Source of the DNA: Akkermansia muciniphila | Lineage (GTDB): Bacteria; Verrucomicrobiota; Verrucomicrobiia; Verrucomicrobiales; Akkermansiaceae | Length of the DNA stretch: 64,000 bases | Direction: 5' to 3' | NCBI RefSeq assembly: GCF_030848305.1 | Contig: NZ_CP114598.1 | Span: forward strand, 1,984,001-2,048,000 | Shown: positions 34,649 through 42,987 of the stretch, one piece after another | Position numbering within the stretch: position 1 is the stretch's first letter | Layout of the letters: the number at the start of each line of letters is the position of its first letter | Notes under the pieces: model-generated | The model's input: the letters and a program-made list of their open reading frames with translations, nothing else | Databases searched by the model: none | What the model was told of the DNA's origin: nothing | Made by a program: the position numbers and the translations under genes

Positions 34649-34902
34649 ACCGAACCGCCGAAATCAGACTGGCCATCCTGCGGGACCTGGCCCATGTCCC
34701 CGCCGGACTGCTGCGCCGTGAAGATGACATACGCTGCCGGGTGCAGCTGCAAGTGGTGCCGTCCCCGTCCCGCGCGGAAATTGAAACCGAACTGAAGGAA
34801 CTGGACGCGCTGCGCCTGATCACGGGCATCTCCAACAAGATCACGGGAGAAATGCGCTGGCGCATTACGGATGCCGGACAAGCTGAACTTAGCAACCAGT
34901 AA
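34645..34902 (+). CDS. Small winged-helix-like phage protein
   Basis: 85 residues: AILRDLAHVPAGLLRREDDIRCRVQLQVVPSPSRAEIETELKELDALRLITGISNKITGEMRWRITDAGQAEL. The pattern helix, helix, beta hairpin ending in WRITDAG is typical of winged-helix domains. In Mu-like phages genes at this place (between lysis genes and gp27) encode small DNA-binding-like proteins, perhaps linked to packaging. Function not established. Confidence 0.6.
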   Translation: MNRTAEIRLAILRDLAHVPAGLLRREDDIRCRVQLQVVPSPSRAEIETELKELDALRLITGISNKITGEMRWRITDAGQAELSNQ

Positions 34903-34915
34903 CCCCCCTACACCC

Positions 34916-35488
34916 ATGCGCAAGCCCAGGCCGGACAGCACTATCCACAACTTGCCGGAGGAATTGCGGCAAGCCGTGGACGACGCCCTTGCCGCCAACG
35001 CCACCCTGAAGGATGTACAGGCCATTCTGGCGGAGGGAGGCGTGCGGCTGTCCCTGCAAAGCATCAGCGAGTACTACAAGCTGCACCTGCTGCCCCGGAT
35101 ATGGGCGGCGGAAGACCACAATGCCGCCCAGCTTGCCAAAATCAAGCGGGGCAACGTCACGAAGGCCACCCATGCCGCCGTACTGCAAACCTGCTACGAA
35201 GTCATTACGCGCCCGGGCAAAAAATCCGCCGCGGATTTGCAACGCCTTTACGGCATGGTGCTGGCCGGACAAAAGGCCCAAATGGAAGCCCAGCGGCTGA
35301 AACTGGACATTGACAAATGGCAAATGCTGGCCGCCCAGGCGCTGCTGGACAAGGCCACCAGTCCGGAAGTCCAGGCGATTGTCGGCAGCAACGAAACCAA
35401 CGAAAGCAAACTGGCCAGGCTGCGCGCCCTGCTGTTTGGCCAGCGGAAAACAGTCACCCCCGAATTTGTAGATGCCCCATCATCCTGA
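34916..35488 (+). CDS. DUF3486 protein, Mu gp27-like, probable small terminase subunit
   Basis: 190 residues from ATG 34916 (MRKPRPDSTIHNLPEELRQAVDDALAANATLKDVQAIL), the standard N-terminus of DUF3486 proteins: Arg/Pro-rich start, a helix ending LPEELR, then a HTH-like region (SISEYYKLH). The C-terminal helical part (KSAADLQRLYGMVLAGQKAQMEAQRLKLDIDKW) is also typical. It immediately precedes and overlaps the large terminase gene, consistent with DNA recognition for headful packaging. Confidence 0.82.
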   Translation: MRKPRPDSTIHNLPEELRQAVDDALAANATLKDVQAILAEGGVRLSLQSISEYYKLHLLPRIWAAEDHNAAQLAKIKRGNVTKATHAAVLQTCYEVITRPGKKSAADLQRLYGMVLAGQKAQMEAQRLKLDIDKWQMLAAQALLDKATSPEVQAIVGSNETNESKLARLRALLFGQRKTVTPEFVDAPSS

Positions 35489-36404
35489 CAATTTCCGGGC
35501 AGTCAACCTGCTGGCCTTTCAGGACGCCGCGTTCTGCGTGGCTTTCCGCATCTGCTTTTTCATGTGGCGGCGGCAGGGCGGCAAGTCCTACACGATTGCC
35601 AGCAAGGCCATCGACCGCATGATTGAAAAGCCCTGGCGGAATTGCTTTTTTGTGAGCGCATCCATTGCGACCGGAAAGGAAATCGTGGAGAAGGAGGCAA
35701 CCATCTGGCACGACGCCCTGGGCGCCCTGAAGGCTTGCCAGGACAGGCTGGGCAAGCAGCTGGGCGGCAACGTCATCGACACGGGCACCAAAGAACTCTT
35801 GAATGTGGATGATCTGGCGGAACTGATGGACAAGCAGGCGGCCCAGGTCAGGATTTACCACACGCGGACGGCGTACAGCCGCACGAAGATCCTCGCTCCC
35901 AATCCCGACACGGCCCGGGGCTGGACGGGTGACGTGTTCGGAGATGAAATCGGCTTCTGGCCGGACTTCAAAGGCGTATGGGACGCGGTGGAACCGATCA
36001 TCTCACGCAACCCGGAATTCCTGTTCTGGCTGTTCAGCACGCCGCCCGCGGACGATACGCATTACACCTACGACCTGCTGAACCCGGGCCTGCGGACATT
36101 TGAACCGAACGCCGCCGGGAACTGGTACAAGACGGAACAGGGCTACCCGGTCCACCGTGTGGACGCTCTGGACGCCGAACTGGCCGGGCTGCCGCTCTAT
36201 GATCCGCTGTCCGGCAAGGTGGTGCCCTACGAAGAATTCAGGGCGCACAGCCTGGACCGCGCGTCGGTGGATCGCAACTATGGCCTGAAGTTTATTCAGG
36301 GCGGCACGGCAGCCATCCCGCTGGGCTGGCTGAACCGGGCGCAAAACATGGGCCTGGGCCATTGCACGGGCCTGGACCTGGCCGGGGAGGAGGTGTGCGC
36401 ATGA
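35472..36404 (+). CDS. Terminase large subunit, ATPase half (Mu gp28-like)
   Basis: 310 residues. The Walker A-like motif is WRRQGGKSYTIASKA, and Walker B with catalytic Glu is DVFGDEIGFW. Coupling-type residues follow in FWLFSTPPADD. It powers DNA translocation into the prohead. The ORF ends GLDLAGEEVCA at TGA 36402-36404, before a nuclease domain would be complete. The next gene supplies that domain in another frame, so terminase is here split into two chains (310 + 233 residues, together close to Mu gp28's length). Confidence 0.85.
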   Translation: MPHHPDNFRAVNLLAFQDAAFCVAFRICFFMWRRQGGKSYTIASKAIDRMIEKPWRNCFFVSASIATGKEIVEKEATIWHDALGALKACQDRLGKQLGGNVIDTGTKELLNVDDLAELMDKQAAQVRIYHTRTAYSRTKILAPNPDTARGWTGDVFGDEIGFWPDFKGVWDAVEPIISRNPEFLFWLFSTPPADDTHYTYDLLNPGLRTFEPNAAGNWYKTEQGYPVHRVDALDAELAGLPLYDPLSGKVVPYEEFRAHSLDRASVDRNYGLKFIQGGTAAIPLGWLNRAQNMGLGHCTGLDLAGEEVCA

Positions 36405-37102
36405 TCGCGATCCGTGAAGCCATCTCCCCGAACTGGGCGGAATCCCTGTGCGCCGGAAAAGTGTGTTTCGGGCTGGACGTAGCCAGCACGGAGGGCAAGA
36501 AGTCCAACCCGTCCAGCCTGACGGCCACGGAATACTGGGACCGCATATATTGGCAGCGGCTGGTGGTCAGGTGGAAGACGGAGCACTACGCCGTCATGCT
36601 GGGCATCCTGGAACTGGTCATTGGGGCCGTGCCTCGCGAGCAGCGTGGCGTGCTGGTGGTGGACACCAGCAATGAAAAATTCCTGGCGCGGGAACTGGCT
36701 AAAGACCTGTCCGGCCTAGTCCGGGTGGTGGGGTTTTACGGGCAGCAGGTTGTCCGCTACTGCGGCGAAAAATCCGACGCCAAGACGGCAATGGGGGCCG
36801 CGTATTGCTCCGCCCTGGAAGACGCTCTCATTGCCATGCCTCCGGGCAAATGGCTGGAAACGGACCACCGCCTGGTGACGCGCAACGGCGCACGGTTCGA
36901 GGCCGATGTGGACGCGCAGGGCAACCACGCGGACACATTTGACAGCGGCAAGCTTTCCTACTGGGGCCACGTCGGGACCGGGCTGGAATCATGCAGCCCG
37001 TCATCCTGGCGGCACAAGTCCCGCCAGGGCAAGAGCAGGAAGAGCAGTAACCGGGCCTCCGGCACCCGCCGCTGGGGCGGCATCAGGACCAGGAGATTTT
37101 AA
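36401..37102 (+). CDS. Terminase large subunit, nuclease half
   Basis: 233 residues from ATG 36401, which overlaps the TGA of the ATPase half (ATGA) and is preceded by a strong GGGGAGGAGGTG at 36384-36395, among the best ribosome sites in the window. CFGLDVASTEGKKSNPSSL resembles the first catalytic Asp strand of the RNase-H-like terminase nuclease; VLVVDTSNEKF and a late ETDHRLVTR...FEADVDAQGNHADTFDSGKL carry further acidic residues. It makes the headful cut. The good start site argues for a genuine second gene rather than a frameshift error. Confidence 0.75.
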   Translation: MIAIREAISPNWAESLCAGKVCFGLDVASTEGKKSNPSSLTATEYWDRIYWQRLVVRWKTEHYAVMLGILELVIGAVPREQRGVLVVDTSNEKFLARELAKDLSGLVRVVGFYGQQVVRYCGEKSDAKTAMGAAYCSALEDALIAMPPGKWLETDHRLVTRNGARFEADVDAQGNHADTFDSGKLSYWGHVGTGLESCSPSSWRHKSRQGKSRKSSNRASGTRRWGGIRTRRF

Positions 37103-37106
37103 CACG

Positions 37107-39167
37107 ATGAACATTTTACCGCAATTTGTGAACAGGATGATTGGCAGGCCAGGGAATTTCCGGACTGGCATGATCAGGCTGATCGGCTTTTTGTCCCGAC
37201 GCTCTCAAAAGGAAGGCCGGAACCCGCTGCCATTCCTGACGCCGCAGGAAGCCCGCGCCCTCTATGAATTGTACCGGAAAGGCCAGTATGCCGACGTGAT
37301 GCTGTGCTGGGCCGCCCTGGAAGAAACGGACGACATGCTGGGCACGGTCCTGGACCGCCGCGCCTCCGCCCTGGCGGAAATGACTGACGACGTGAAGGTG
37401 GATGCCAAAGCCATCGGCAACAACCCGGACTTGCAAACGCTGGCCGACGAGCAGCAGCAATGCCTGGCGGAATATTACGGCAAGATCGACAACTTGAGGG
37501 ATGCGGTGCGGTTCATGGGATCGGCTACCTTCCGCGGGTACGCGCACCTGGAACCCGTGGCCGGAGGCGGCAGAATCAGGATGGAACCCGTGGACCAGTG
37601 GCTGATGGCCCGGCCTGTCAAGGGCGGGGCCTGGTATTACAACGAATCCGCCGACAGGTCATGCGCCAAGCTGGAAGCCGTGGATGAAAGCCGCCTGATC
37701 ATCCGTGAATGCCTCCGGCCCGTGGACCTGCCCGCCATGTTCGCCATCTGCGCCAAGGCCCATGCCCTGGACGGGTGGGACGGATTCATTGACGTGTTCG
37801 GCAACCCGGCCATCTTCTTCAAATACCCGCCAAACACTTCTGACGAACAGGCACGGGAATATGACCGCATCGCCGAAGAGATGATCGGGGACGGGCGCGG
37901 CGGCTACCCGGACGGAGGGGACATCAAGACTGTGGAAACGACGGCCCGCGGAGGGGACACCTTCAAACAGCGCTGCGAGTGGTGCGACAAGCAGATTGTG
38001 CGCCGCGGCACGGGCGGCGAGCTGACCGTGCTGGCGGAATCCGGCAGCGGGACGCTGGCGGGCAACGCCCACCAGGAAACATTCCGCATGTTGGCGGCGG
38101 GCGAAGGCGCGGAAATCTCCGAAAGCTTCAACCGCCAAATGAGCCGCCGCCTGCTGGACCGCCATTTCCCGGGAAGGCCGCATCTGGCCTACTGGACGCT
38201 GGAATACGAAGAAGCCGAAGACGTAGGCAAGCAGGTGGACAACATCACGAAATTGGCCGCCGCGGGATATATTGCCGACGAGGAAGAAGTAAGCGAGGCG
38301 TCCGGCTATACGGTCACGTACCGGGCGCCGCAGCCGTCCCAGGAACAACCCTCCTTCCCCCTGCTGGCCAACAGCCGCGGAAACTGGCAACACATCCCCG
38401 CACAGATTGAGCAGACCAGGAACAACGCCCCCCTGACGGCCCAGGAACTTGCCCTGCTGGAAAAGCTGCTCAACGCACAGCCGAACCCGGCCATGATCCG
38501 GAATGATGCCCGGAAGCTGGAAACGGCCATGAAACGCGCCGCAGGGCTGGAAGTGGGCAATGACCCGGAAAAGCAGGAAAGCACCCCGGCAGCCCCCCGG
38601 CAAAACGCAAATACGCCCCAAAACGAAGACCAGGGAAACCTGCTGGCCAACTACGGCACCAGCGAAGGGGCCAAGAAGGGCTGGGACAAGCGGGGGCGCG
38701 GGCAGCATGAGGCCATCGGCCAAACCGGAACGGCCAAAAGCCTGGGACTGGAAAAATTGTCCGCCCTGACCCCCGACCCGGCCAGCAGCCACAGCCACCC
38801 GGGAAGAGCGCGGAAAGCCCTGACGCGTGGATTTATGGCCCGGTCCATCGACGGGCAGGACGTGCATTTCAGCAAGGGCGTCCTGGATCACTGGGAAAGC
38901 ACCCAGCCCCCCAAAACGCCCGAGGAACAGAACCGGAGATTGCGGCGTTTATCTGAAGCTGTCCGGGCCGTGAAAAACCCGCACGAAGTGTGGGAATCCC
39001 ACAACGGCCAGAAGACCTACCTGCGCGTGTACAAGGATGACGCCGGGAAATTTGCCATGAGCGGATTTATCACGGGCAAGGATGGCCAGGTGAGAAGCTT
39101 TTTCCACAGCCGCCGACTGAATGGAGCCGAAAAGATGAGAAAGGGAACCCTGAAATACAAGAGATAA
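37107..39167 (+). CDS. Portal protein (DUF935, Mu gp29-like) with C-terminal PBECR-like nuclease domain
   Basis: 686 residues from ATG 37107, with AGGAG at 37091-37095; Mu gp29 is 512. Residues 1-480 are a DUF935 portal: ALYELYRKGQYADVMLCWAALEETDDMLGTVLDRRASALAE, IFFKYPP, RCEWCDKQIVRRGTGGELTVL and SFNRQMSRRLLDRHFPGRPHLAYW. After a Pro/Asn-rich linker (about 510-560) comes a 120-residue extension: DVHFSKGVLDHWES...LSEAVRAVKNPHEVWESHNGQKTYLRVYKDDAGKF...VRSFFHSRRLNG. This matches the phage Barnase-EndoU-ColicinE5/D-RelE (PBECR) nuclease pattern that is usually fused to MuF-type proteins. The extension could be injected with the DNA. The toxin assignment is by motif only. Confidence 0.85.
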   Translation: MNILPQFVNRMIGRPGNFRTGMIRLIGFLSRRSQKEGRNPLPFLTPQEARALYELYRKGQYADVMLCWAALEETDDMLGTVLDRRASALAEMTDDVKVDAKAIGNNPDLQTLADEQQQCLAEYYGKIDNLRDAVRFMGSATFRGYAHLEPVAGGGRIRMEPVDQWLMARPVKGGAWYYNESADRSCAKLEAVDESRLIIRECLRPVDLPAMFAICAKAHALDGWDGFIDVFGNPAIFFKYPPNTSDEQAREYDRIAEEMIGDGRGGYPDGGDIKTVETTARGGDTFKQRCEWCDKQIVRRGTGGELTVLAESGSGTLAGNAHQETFRMLAAGEGAEISESFNRQMSRRLLDRHFPGRPHLAYWTLEYEEAEDVGKQVDNITKLAAAGYIADEEEVSEASGYTVTYRAPQPSQEQPSFPLLANSRGNWQHIPAQIEQTRNNAPLTAQELALLEKLLNAQPNPAMIRNDARKLETAMKRAAGLEVGNDPEKQESTPAAPRQNANTPQNEDQGNLLANYGTSEGAKKGWDKRGRGQHEAIGQTGTAKSLGLEKLSALTPDPASSHSHPGRARKALTRGFMARSIDGQDVHFSKGVLDHWESTQPPKTPEEQNRRLRRLSEAVRAVKNPHEVWESHNGQKTYLRVYKDDAGKFAMSGFITGKDGQVRSFFHSRRLNGAEKMRKGTLKYKR

Positions 39168-39275
39168 AAGAAGTACGGACGGGAGGGCCATCTCCCCGCA
39201 CGGGCTAACGCGGCCTTAACGGATGGCCCCCAGGCCGCGCATCACCGTAACAACACCATAACCAACGCACGCAGA
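39168..39275 (+). other. Intergenic hairpin region between portal and protease genes
   Basis: GGGCCATC (39185-39192) can pair with GATGGCCC (39232-39239) across a GC-rich 39-base loop that includes smaller pairings. No gene is seen; the structure may attenuate or stabilise late mRNA. Confidence 0.35.
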
Positions 39276-40283
39276 ATGTCAACAAAGATGAAGACCATTA
39301 CCTTAGAGGATTTGCAGCCCTGGGAAAACCCGGGGGACGGCTGGTACAACATCGAACGCTGGGGGGAACATCCCCAGCAGACAGCGGACGGGAAAAAATA
39401 TATCCAGGTCATCGACGATGAGGCCGTGCGGGCCATCGTGGAAGCAGGCGTCCCGGAAGAAGGGCTGCTGACCGACGTGGAACATGTGTCCGTTGCCGTC
39501 ACCGGGCCGCGGGATAGCCGGGCTTACGGCTGGGTGCGCGAGCTTGCCGCCCTGCCAACGGCGGAAGGGCTGCAACTGTGCGCCCGTATCGAATGGACGC
39601 CGCTGGGCCTCCCCCTGGTCCGGGACCGCATCTACAAACATTTTTCGACCGTGTACAGCGTGGAGCTGTGCGCGGACCTGGGCGGCGGACGCCTCCGCCC
39701 CCTGCAACTCGTCGGGCTGGCCCTAACCAACCAGCCCAACAACCCCGGCCAGCGCCCGATCACCAACAGTCAGGCCGCGCCGCTCAACGACAACACAAAC
39801 CAACAAGACAACAACATGGAAGAATTGAAAAAAATCGCCGCCAAGCTGGGACTGCCGGAAGACGCCGGGCTGGACCAGATACTGGCAACACTCGACGCCC
39901 TGATGGCCGCCGAACAGGAAGCCGCGGAAGCGGAAGCGGAAACGCTGCTCAACAGCGAAGAACTGAAGGACCTGCCCGATGAGGCACGGAAAGACCTGAA
40001 GGACGAACTGCTGACCAATCGCGACCTGGGTATTAAGATGATCAATCTGCTGATCAACCGCAAGGGCGGCGGTGCACCTCCCGCCACTGCTCCGAGATAT
40101 GCCCGCCCCGGATTCCGTCCGGCGACGAAGGCTACCAAGGGAACCGTGAGCATGGATGCGGAACGCGGCAGGTTGCTGACCAACACGGCTAAAGAAATCC
40201 AGGCACAGGAACGCAACGCCGGGCGCACCTGCTCGTTTTGGAAGGCGAAAAACATGGCTAAATCCCGCCTGAGGCAGAAGTAA
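39276..40283 (+). CDS. Head maturation protease and scaffold (Mu I/Z-like)
   Basis: 335 residues. The N-terminal 150 residues are a Mu gpI-type protease: DDEAVRAIVEAGVPEEGLLTDVEHVSVAVTGPRDSRAYGWVRELAAL, WTPLGLPLVRDRIYKHFSTVYSVEL and VGLALTNQPNNPG. The rest is a Gln/Glu/Ala-rich, helical scaffold-like tail (LMAAEQEAAEAEAETLLNSEELKDLPDEARKDL). An internal ATG at 39816 (MEELKKIAAKLG, residue 181) would give a 155-residue scaffold, as Mu makes Z from within I. It precedes decoration and capsid genes in canonical order. Confidence 0.82.
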   Translation: MSTKMKTITLEDLQPWENPGDGWYNIERWGEHPQQTADGKKYIQVIDDEAVRAIVEAGVPEEGLLTDVEHVSVAVTGPRDSRAYGWVRELAALPTAEGLQLCARIEWTPLGLPLVRDRIYKHFSTVYSVELCADLGGGRLRPLQLVGLALTNQPNNPGQRPITNSQAAPLNDNTNQQDNNMEELKKIAAKLGLPEDAGLDQILATLDALMAAEQEAAEAEAETLLNSEELKDLPDEARKDLKDELLTNRDLGIKMINLLINRKGGGAPPATAPRYARPGFRPATKATKGTVSMDAERGRLLTNTAKEIQAQERNAGRTCSFWKAKNMAKSRLRQK

Positions 40284-40319
40284 GCCGCACCAGCTATTAA
40301 CTTTTAACCAGTAAACAAC

Positions 40320-40715
40320 ATGGCAATTATCCATCAACAAGCCGTCATGAGGGCGGAAAGCGGCGTGGACCTCCGCAAATGCGAAGGCTGCTTCGTGAAG
40401 AAAGACACATCGGGCAAGTTGGTCTTGTGCGATAAATCCGACATCCCCCTGGGCGTGGTCCACGTCGGCGGAGACGAAGGAGAAGACACGGATTACCTCC
40501 TGCCCGCCCATCAGGGGATCGTGGGGGTGCGGTTGAGCGAATCCCCCGGCAGCGTGGAAGAGGGAACCAGGCTTGTCCTGGACGACGGAGGCACCGCCAA
40601 GGCCGGAGATACCGGAACCCTGGTGGCCGTGGCCTGCGAGCCGGGAACCGGGGGGCAGCTCCTGGAATCCTACTTGACCCTCCCGACCGTGCTGGCGTCT
40701 TCTGCCGGGGACTGA
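40320..40715 (+). CDS. Capsid decoration protein (DUF2190-like)
   Basis: 131 residues, all-beta. VDLRKCEGCFVKKDTSGKLVLCDKSDIPLGVVHVGGDEGEDTDYLLPAHQGIVGVRLSESPGSVEEGTRLVLDDGGTAKA shows the repeating beta pattern of DUF2190 cement proteins that bind the outside of capsids. It lies directly before the major capsid gene, the usual place. Confidence 0.75.
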   Translation: MAIIHQQAVMRAESGVDLRKCEGCFVKKDTSGKLVLCDKSDIPLGVVHVGGDEGEDTDYLLPAHQGIVGVRLSESPGSVEEGTRLVLDDGGTAKAGDTGTLVAVACEPGTGGQLLESYLTLPTVLASSAGD

Positions 40716-40757
40716 CGCACTCAACAACCAACAATAAGCAATAGATACTAACATTAT

Positions 40758-41669
40758 ATGTTTCAGAACGCTGCAAGCTACAACGGTTATTTGACCGAGC
40801 TGTGCCAGGCCGCTTATGCGGACGAGGCGGACAGCATCAGCCGCAAATTGTTCCCAACCGTGGGGGTGAAAACCGCCGTGGGGAGTTACAAGAAGCGGGA
40901 CATCGACAACGCGTTCCGCGTTTATAAAACGGCCCTGTCCAGGGGGAATTCTCCTACGCGGATAGACACCAACGCCACGGACGATTTTTACAACTGCAAG
41001 CCCCACGCATTGGAGGTCGGCAGTTGGAAATTCGACATGGAACAGGACGGCGGAGGGGATGATGAACGGGAAAGCAACCTTCAGGATTTGATCAGCTCCC
41101 AGCTGGTCACGAGGGAAGTTGAAGCCGTCACCATCTGGAAAGCCGGGGTGCCAGTCACGGCTGGAAGCGGCAACTGGACGAGTACCGCCGGGCAGAAAGC
41201 CAACATCATCCAGGAACTGGATAACCTGGCCCTGACGATCCAGGCGGCCATCGGGCGCAAGCCGACGCATTTGATCCTGGGGCTGAAAGCCTGGGTGGTC
41301 ATGAAGAATCATCCGTTCTTCCTTAATCGCCTTCAGGGGTTGGAACTGACTGCCAGCCTGGACACCCTGAAGAACATGCTGGTGTTCCCGGACATTGACG
41401 TGTCCCTGGCATCCATGCCCTACCAGCCCGCAGCACGCGGGAAGTCCGGCAAGATGCAGGGCATTATGGGATCGGACATTTTCATGTTCTACTCCCAGGA
41501 CGCGCCGACGCGCAACGACATGTCAGCAGCCAAGGATTTCACGCTGGAACCTTCCGGCCCGGAAATCCTGTCCGAAGAACGGACGCTGGAAGTGGTGGAC
41601 ATGATGTACTGGTCCACTCACCGGAAAGTGACCAATCCGGCAGCCGCCGCACGCATCGAAGTATCGTAA
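40758..41669 (+). CDS. Major capsid protein
   Basis: 303 residues, Mu gpT size. Begins MFQNAASYNGYLTELCQAAYADEADSISRKLFPTVGVKTAVGSYKKRDIDNAF, with the N-arm, E-loop-like and P-domain regions expected of an HK97-fold capsid; RKPTHLILGLKAWVVMKNHPFFLNRL is a typical P-domain helix pattern, and ERTLEVVDMMYWSTHRKVTNPAAA its C-terminal strand. Followed by a long GC-rich hairpin, as is common after highly expressed capsid genes. Confidence 0.88.
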   Translation: MFQNAASYNGYLTELCQAAYADEADSISRKLFPTVGVKTAVGSYKKRDIDNAFRVYKTALSRGNSPTRIDTNATDDFYNCKPHALEVGSWKFDMEQDGGGDDERESNLQDLISSQLVTREVEAVTIWKAGVPVTAGSGNWTSTAGQKANIIQELDNLALTIQAAIGRKPTHLILGLKAWVVMKNHPFFLNRLQGLELTASLDTLKNMLVFPDIDVSLASMPYQPAARGKSGKMQGIMGSDIFMFYSQDAPTRNDMSAAKDFTLEPSGPEILSEERTLEVVDMMYWSTHRKVTNPAAAARIEVS

Positions 41670-41695
41670 CCAGGAATGACCGATTGACGAGGACT

Positions 41696-41725
41696 GTTCC
41701 GGGGGCGCAACGCCGCCCCCGGAAC
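41696..41725 (+). terminator. Strong hairpin after the capsid gene
   Basis: A perfect 12-bp stem GTTCCGGGGGCG with CGCCCCCGGAAC and a 6-base loop, 27 bases after the capsid stop. It lacks a T tract, so it more likely protects or attenuates the late transcript than ends it. Confidence 0.6.
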
Positions 41726-41745
41726 TTACAACCAGAAGAAAAACC

Positions 41746-42174
41746 ATGTGGACGCCCCTAACTGAAACCATCCTGAACCAGGTACTGAACGCCGGGGAAC
41801 TGGCCAGCGTAACGCGCGACCGCGCCCAGGTGCAGCCCGATCCCATTCCCGGCATCCTGGCCGAGACGGCGGCCACCATCCGCAGCCGCATTGCCTCCGG
41901 AGGCCGCACCAGGTTACAGGGAAGCCCTGACTGCATCCCCGCGGAACTGATGGCGGAAGCCGGGGCCATTGTCCGTTACCGCGTCCTGGTCCGGTTTGCC
42001 CTGGCCATGACGGACGAGCGGAAAGCGGAGTGGCAGCACGCCAATGACGTGCTGAAGGAATTATCCTCCGGCAGCTACGTGATCACCGATGACGCCAGCG
42101 ACAAGACCCCCAGCCCGCACTATTCCGGAAGGCCGATCCGGTGGGGCATGAGCCGCCACGGCGGGGTGATGTAA
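41746..42174 (+). CDS. Mu gp36-like (DUF1320-type) head-tail protein
   Basis: 142 residues. LTETILNQVLNAGELASVT and AELMAEAGAIVRYRVLVRFALAMTDERKAEWQHANDVLKELSSGSYVI fit gp36/DUF1320 head-completion proteins, which are helical and follow the capsid gene. The C-terminal SPHYSGRPIRWGMSRHGGVM is typical of this group in Verrucomicrobia phages as far as position can tell. Function: head-tail connection. Confidence 0.65.
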   Translation: MWTPLTETILNQVLNAGELASVTRDRAQVQPDPIPGILAETAATIRSRIASGGRTRLQGSPDCIPAELMAEAGAIVRYRVLVRFALAMTDERKAEWQHANDVLKELSSGSYVITDDASDKTPSPHYSGRPIRWGMSRHGGVM

Positions 42175-42222
42175 GGCCCGCGCATGCGGGCAGTGAACAG
42201 TTAAAAGCGAATAGTTAATAGG

Positions 42223-42987
42223 ATGCCAAGCGCCGAAGAAATACTGATGGGAAAGCGGCTGATGCCGACCAACTTGAATTCCGCCCAGCTGGAACAAATG
42301 GGCCGGGAATTCACGCAGCGTGCTGTTTTTTCGGCTGGCTGCAACCATCTTCAGACGGTTCAGGCAATCCGGGACGGATCCCGGAAAATTTTGAACGGCG
42401 AATGGCTGAATGCTTCCGCCCGCGAGTTTTTGCAGGCGGTACTTAAATTTTACAATTATGAGGCCCCGGAGGATGCTGAGGGGACGATCCGGGACATGAC
42501 GACACCCGGACGCCAGAATTTGATTTTTGACCAGACAGTGGCCCAGGCGCGGAACTATGCCTGGAAAGAAAACCTGCTGGCCGACGACAGGCCCCACGCC
42601 TGGCAGCTGGTCCGGGTGGGAACCAGGAAAGAACCGCGGGACTGGGACACGCGCTGGAAAGATGCGTATGCGCAGCTTTCCCCCGCGGAACGGCTGGGCG
42701 TGGATGCCGAAGGAAAGCGCGCCCTGGTGAATAGCCGGATTTGGCAGCTGCTGTCCCGGTGGGGGACGGGCTACCCGCCTTTTGACTTTAATAGCGGGAT
42801 GGGTGTGAAGTCCGTATCGGCGGACGGGTTGCAGGATGCGGCGGCAGCCGGGCAGGAAGATTTCAGCAGCGCCGAAGCGAGCATGAAAGGAGTGGATCAG
42901 GATTTGCGCGACTGGATCAGCCGCAACCTGGATGTGCAAGTGAGCATCCGCGGGGACAAGGCAATCATGGAAGGAGGCCGGGCATGA
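42223..42987 (+). CDS. Unknown phage structural-region protein
   Basis: 254 residues, not recognised. Helical, Arg- and Gln-rich: LNSAQLEQMGREFTQRAVFSAGCNHLQTVQAIRDGSRKILNG, TTPGRQNLIFDQTVAQARNYAWKENLLADDRPHAWQLVRVG, WDTRWKDAYAQL. The pattern QNLIFDQTVAQARNYAW...AWQLVRVGTRKEPRDWDTRW resembles the C-terminal Mu-F-type minor head proteins, in which such an array is common, but this is tentative. Overlaps the following gene by 4 bases. Confidence 0.55.
   Translation: MPSAEEILMGKRLMPTNLNSAQLEQMGREFTQRAVFSAGCNHLQTVQAIRDGSRKILNGEWLNASAREFLQAVLKFYNYEAPEDAEGTIRDMTTPGRQNLIFDQTVAQARNYAWKENLLADDRPHAWQLVRVGTRKEPRDWDTRWKDAYAQLSPAERLGVDAEGKRALVNSRIWQLLSRWGTGYPPFDFNSGMGVKSVSADGLQDAAAAGQEDFSSAEASMKGVDQDLRDWISRNLDVQVSIRGDKAIMEGGRA

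Noticed and set aside
36362-36400. Upstream in-frame start of the terminase nuclease half
   Set aside because: The extra 13 residues (MHGPGPGRGGG...) are low-complexity, whereas ATG 36401 has a strong ribosome site and exact overlap with the previous stop.
39723-41312. A 529-codon minus-strand frame across protease, decoration and capsid genes
   Set aside because: Crosses several real genes in canonical phage order and has the composition of antisense DNA.
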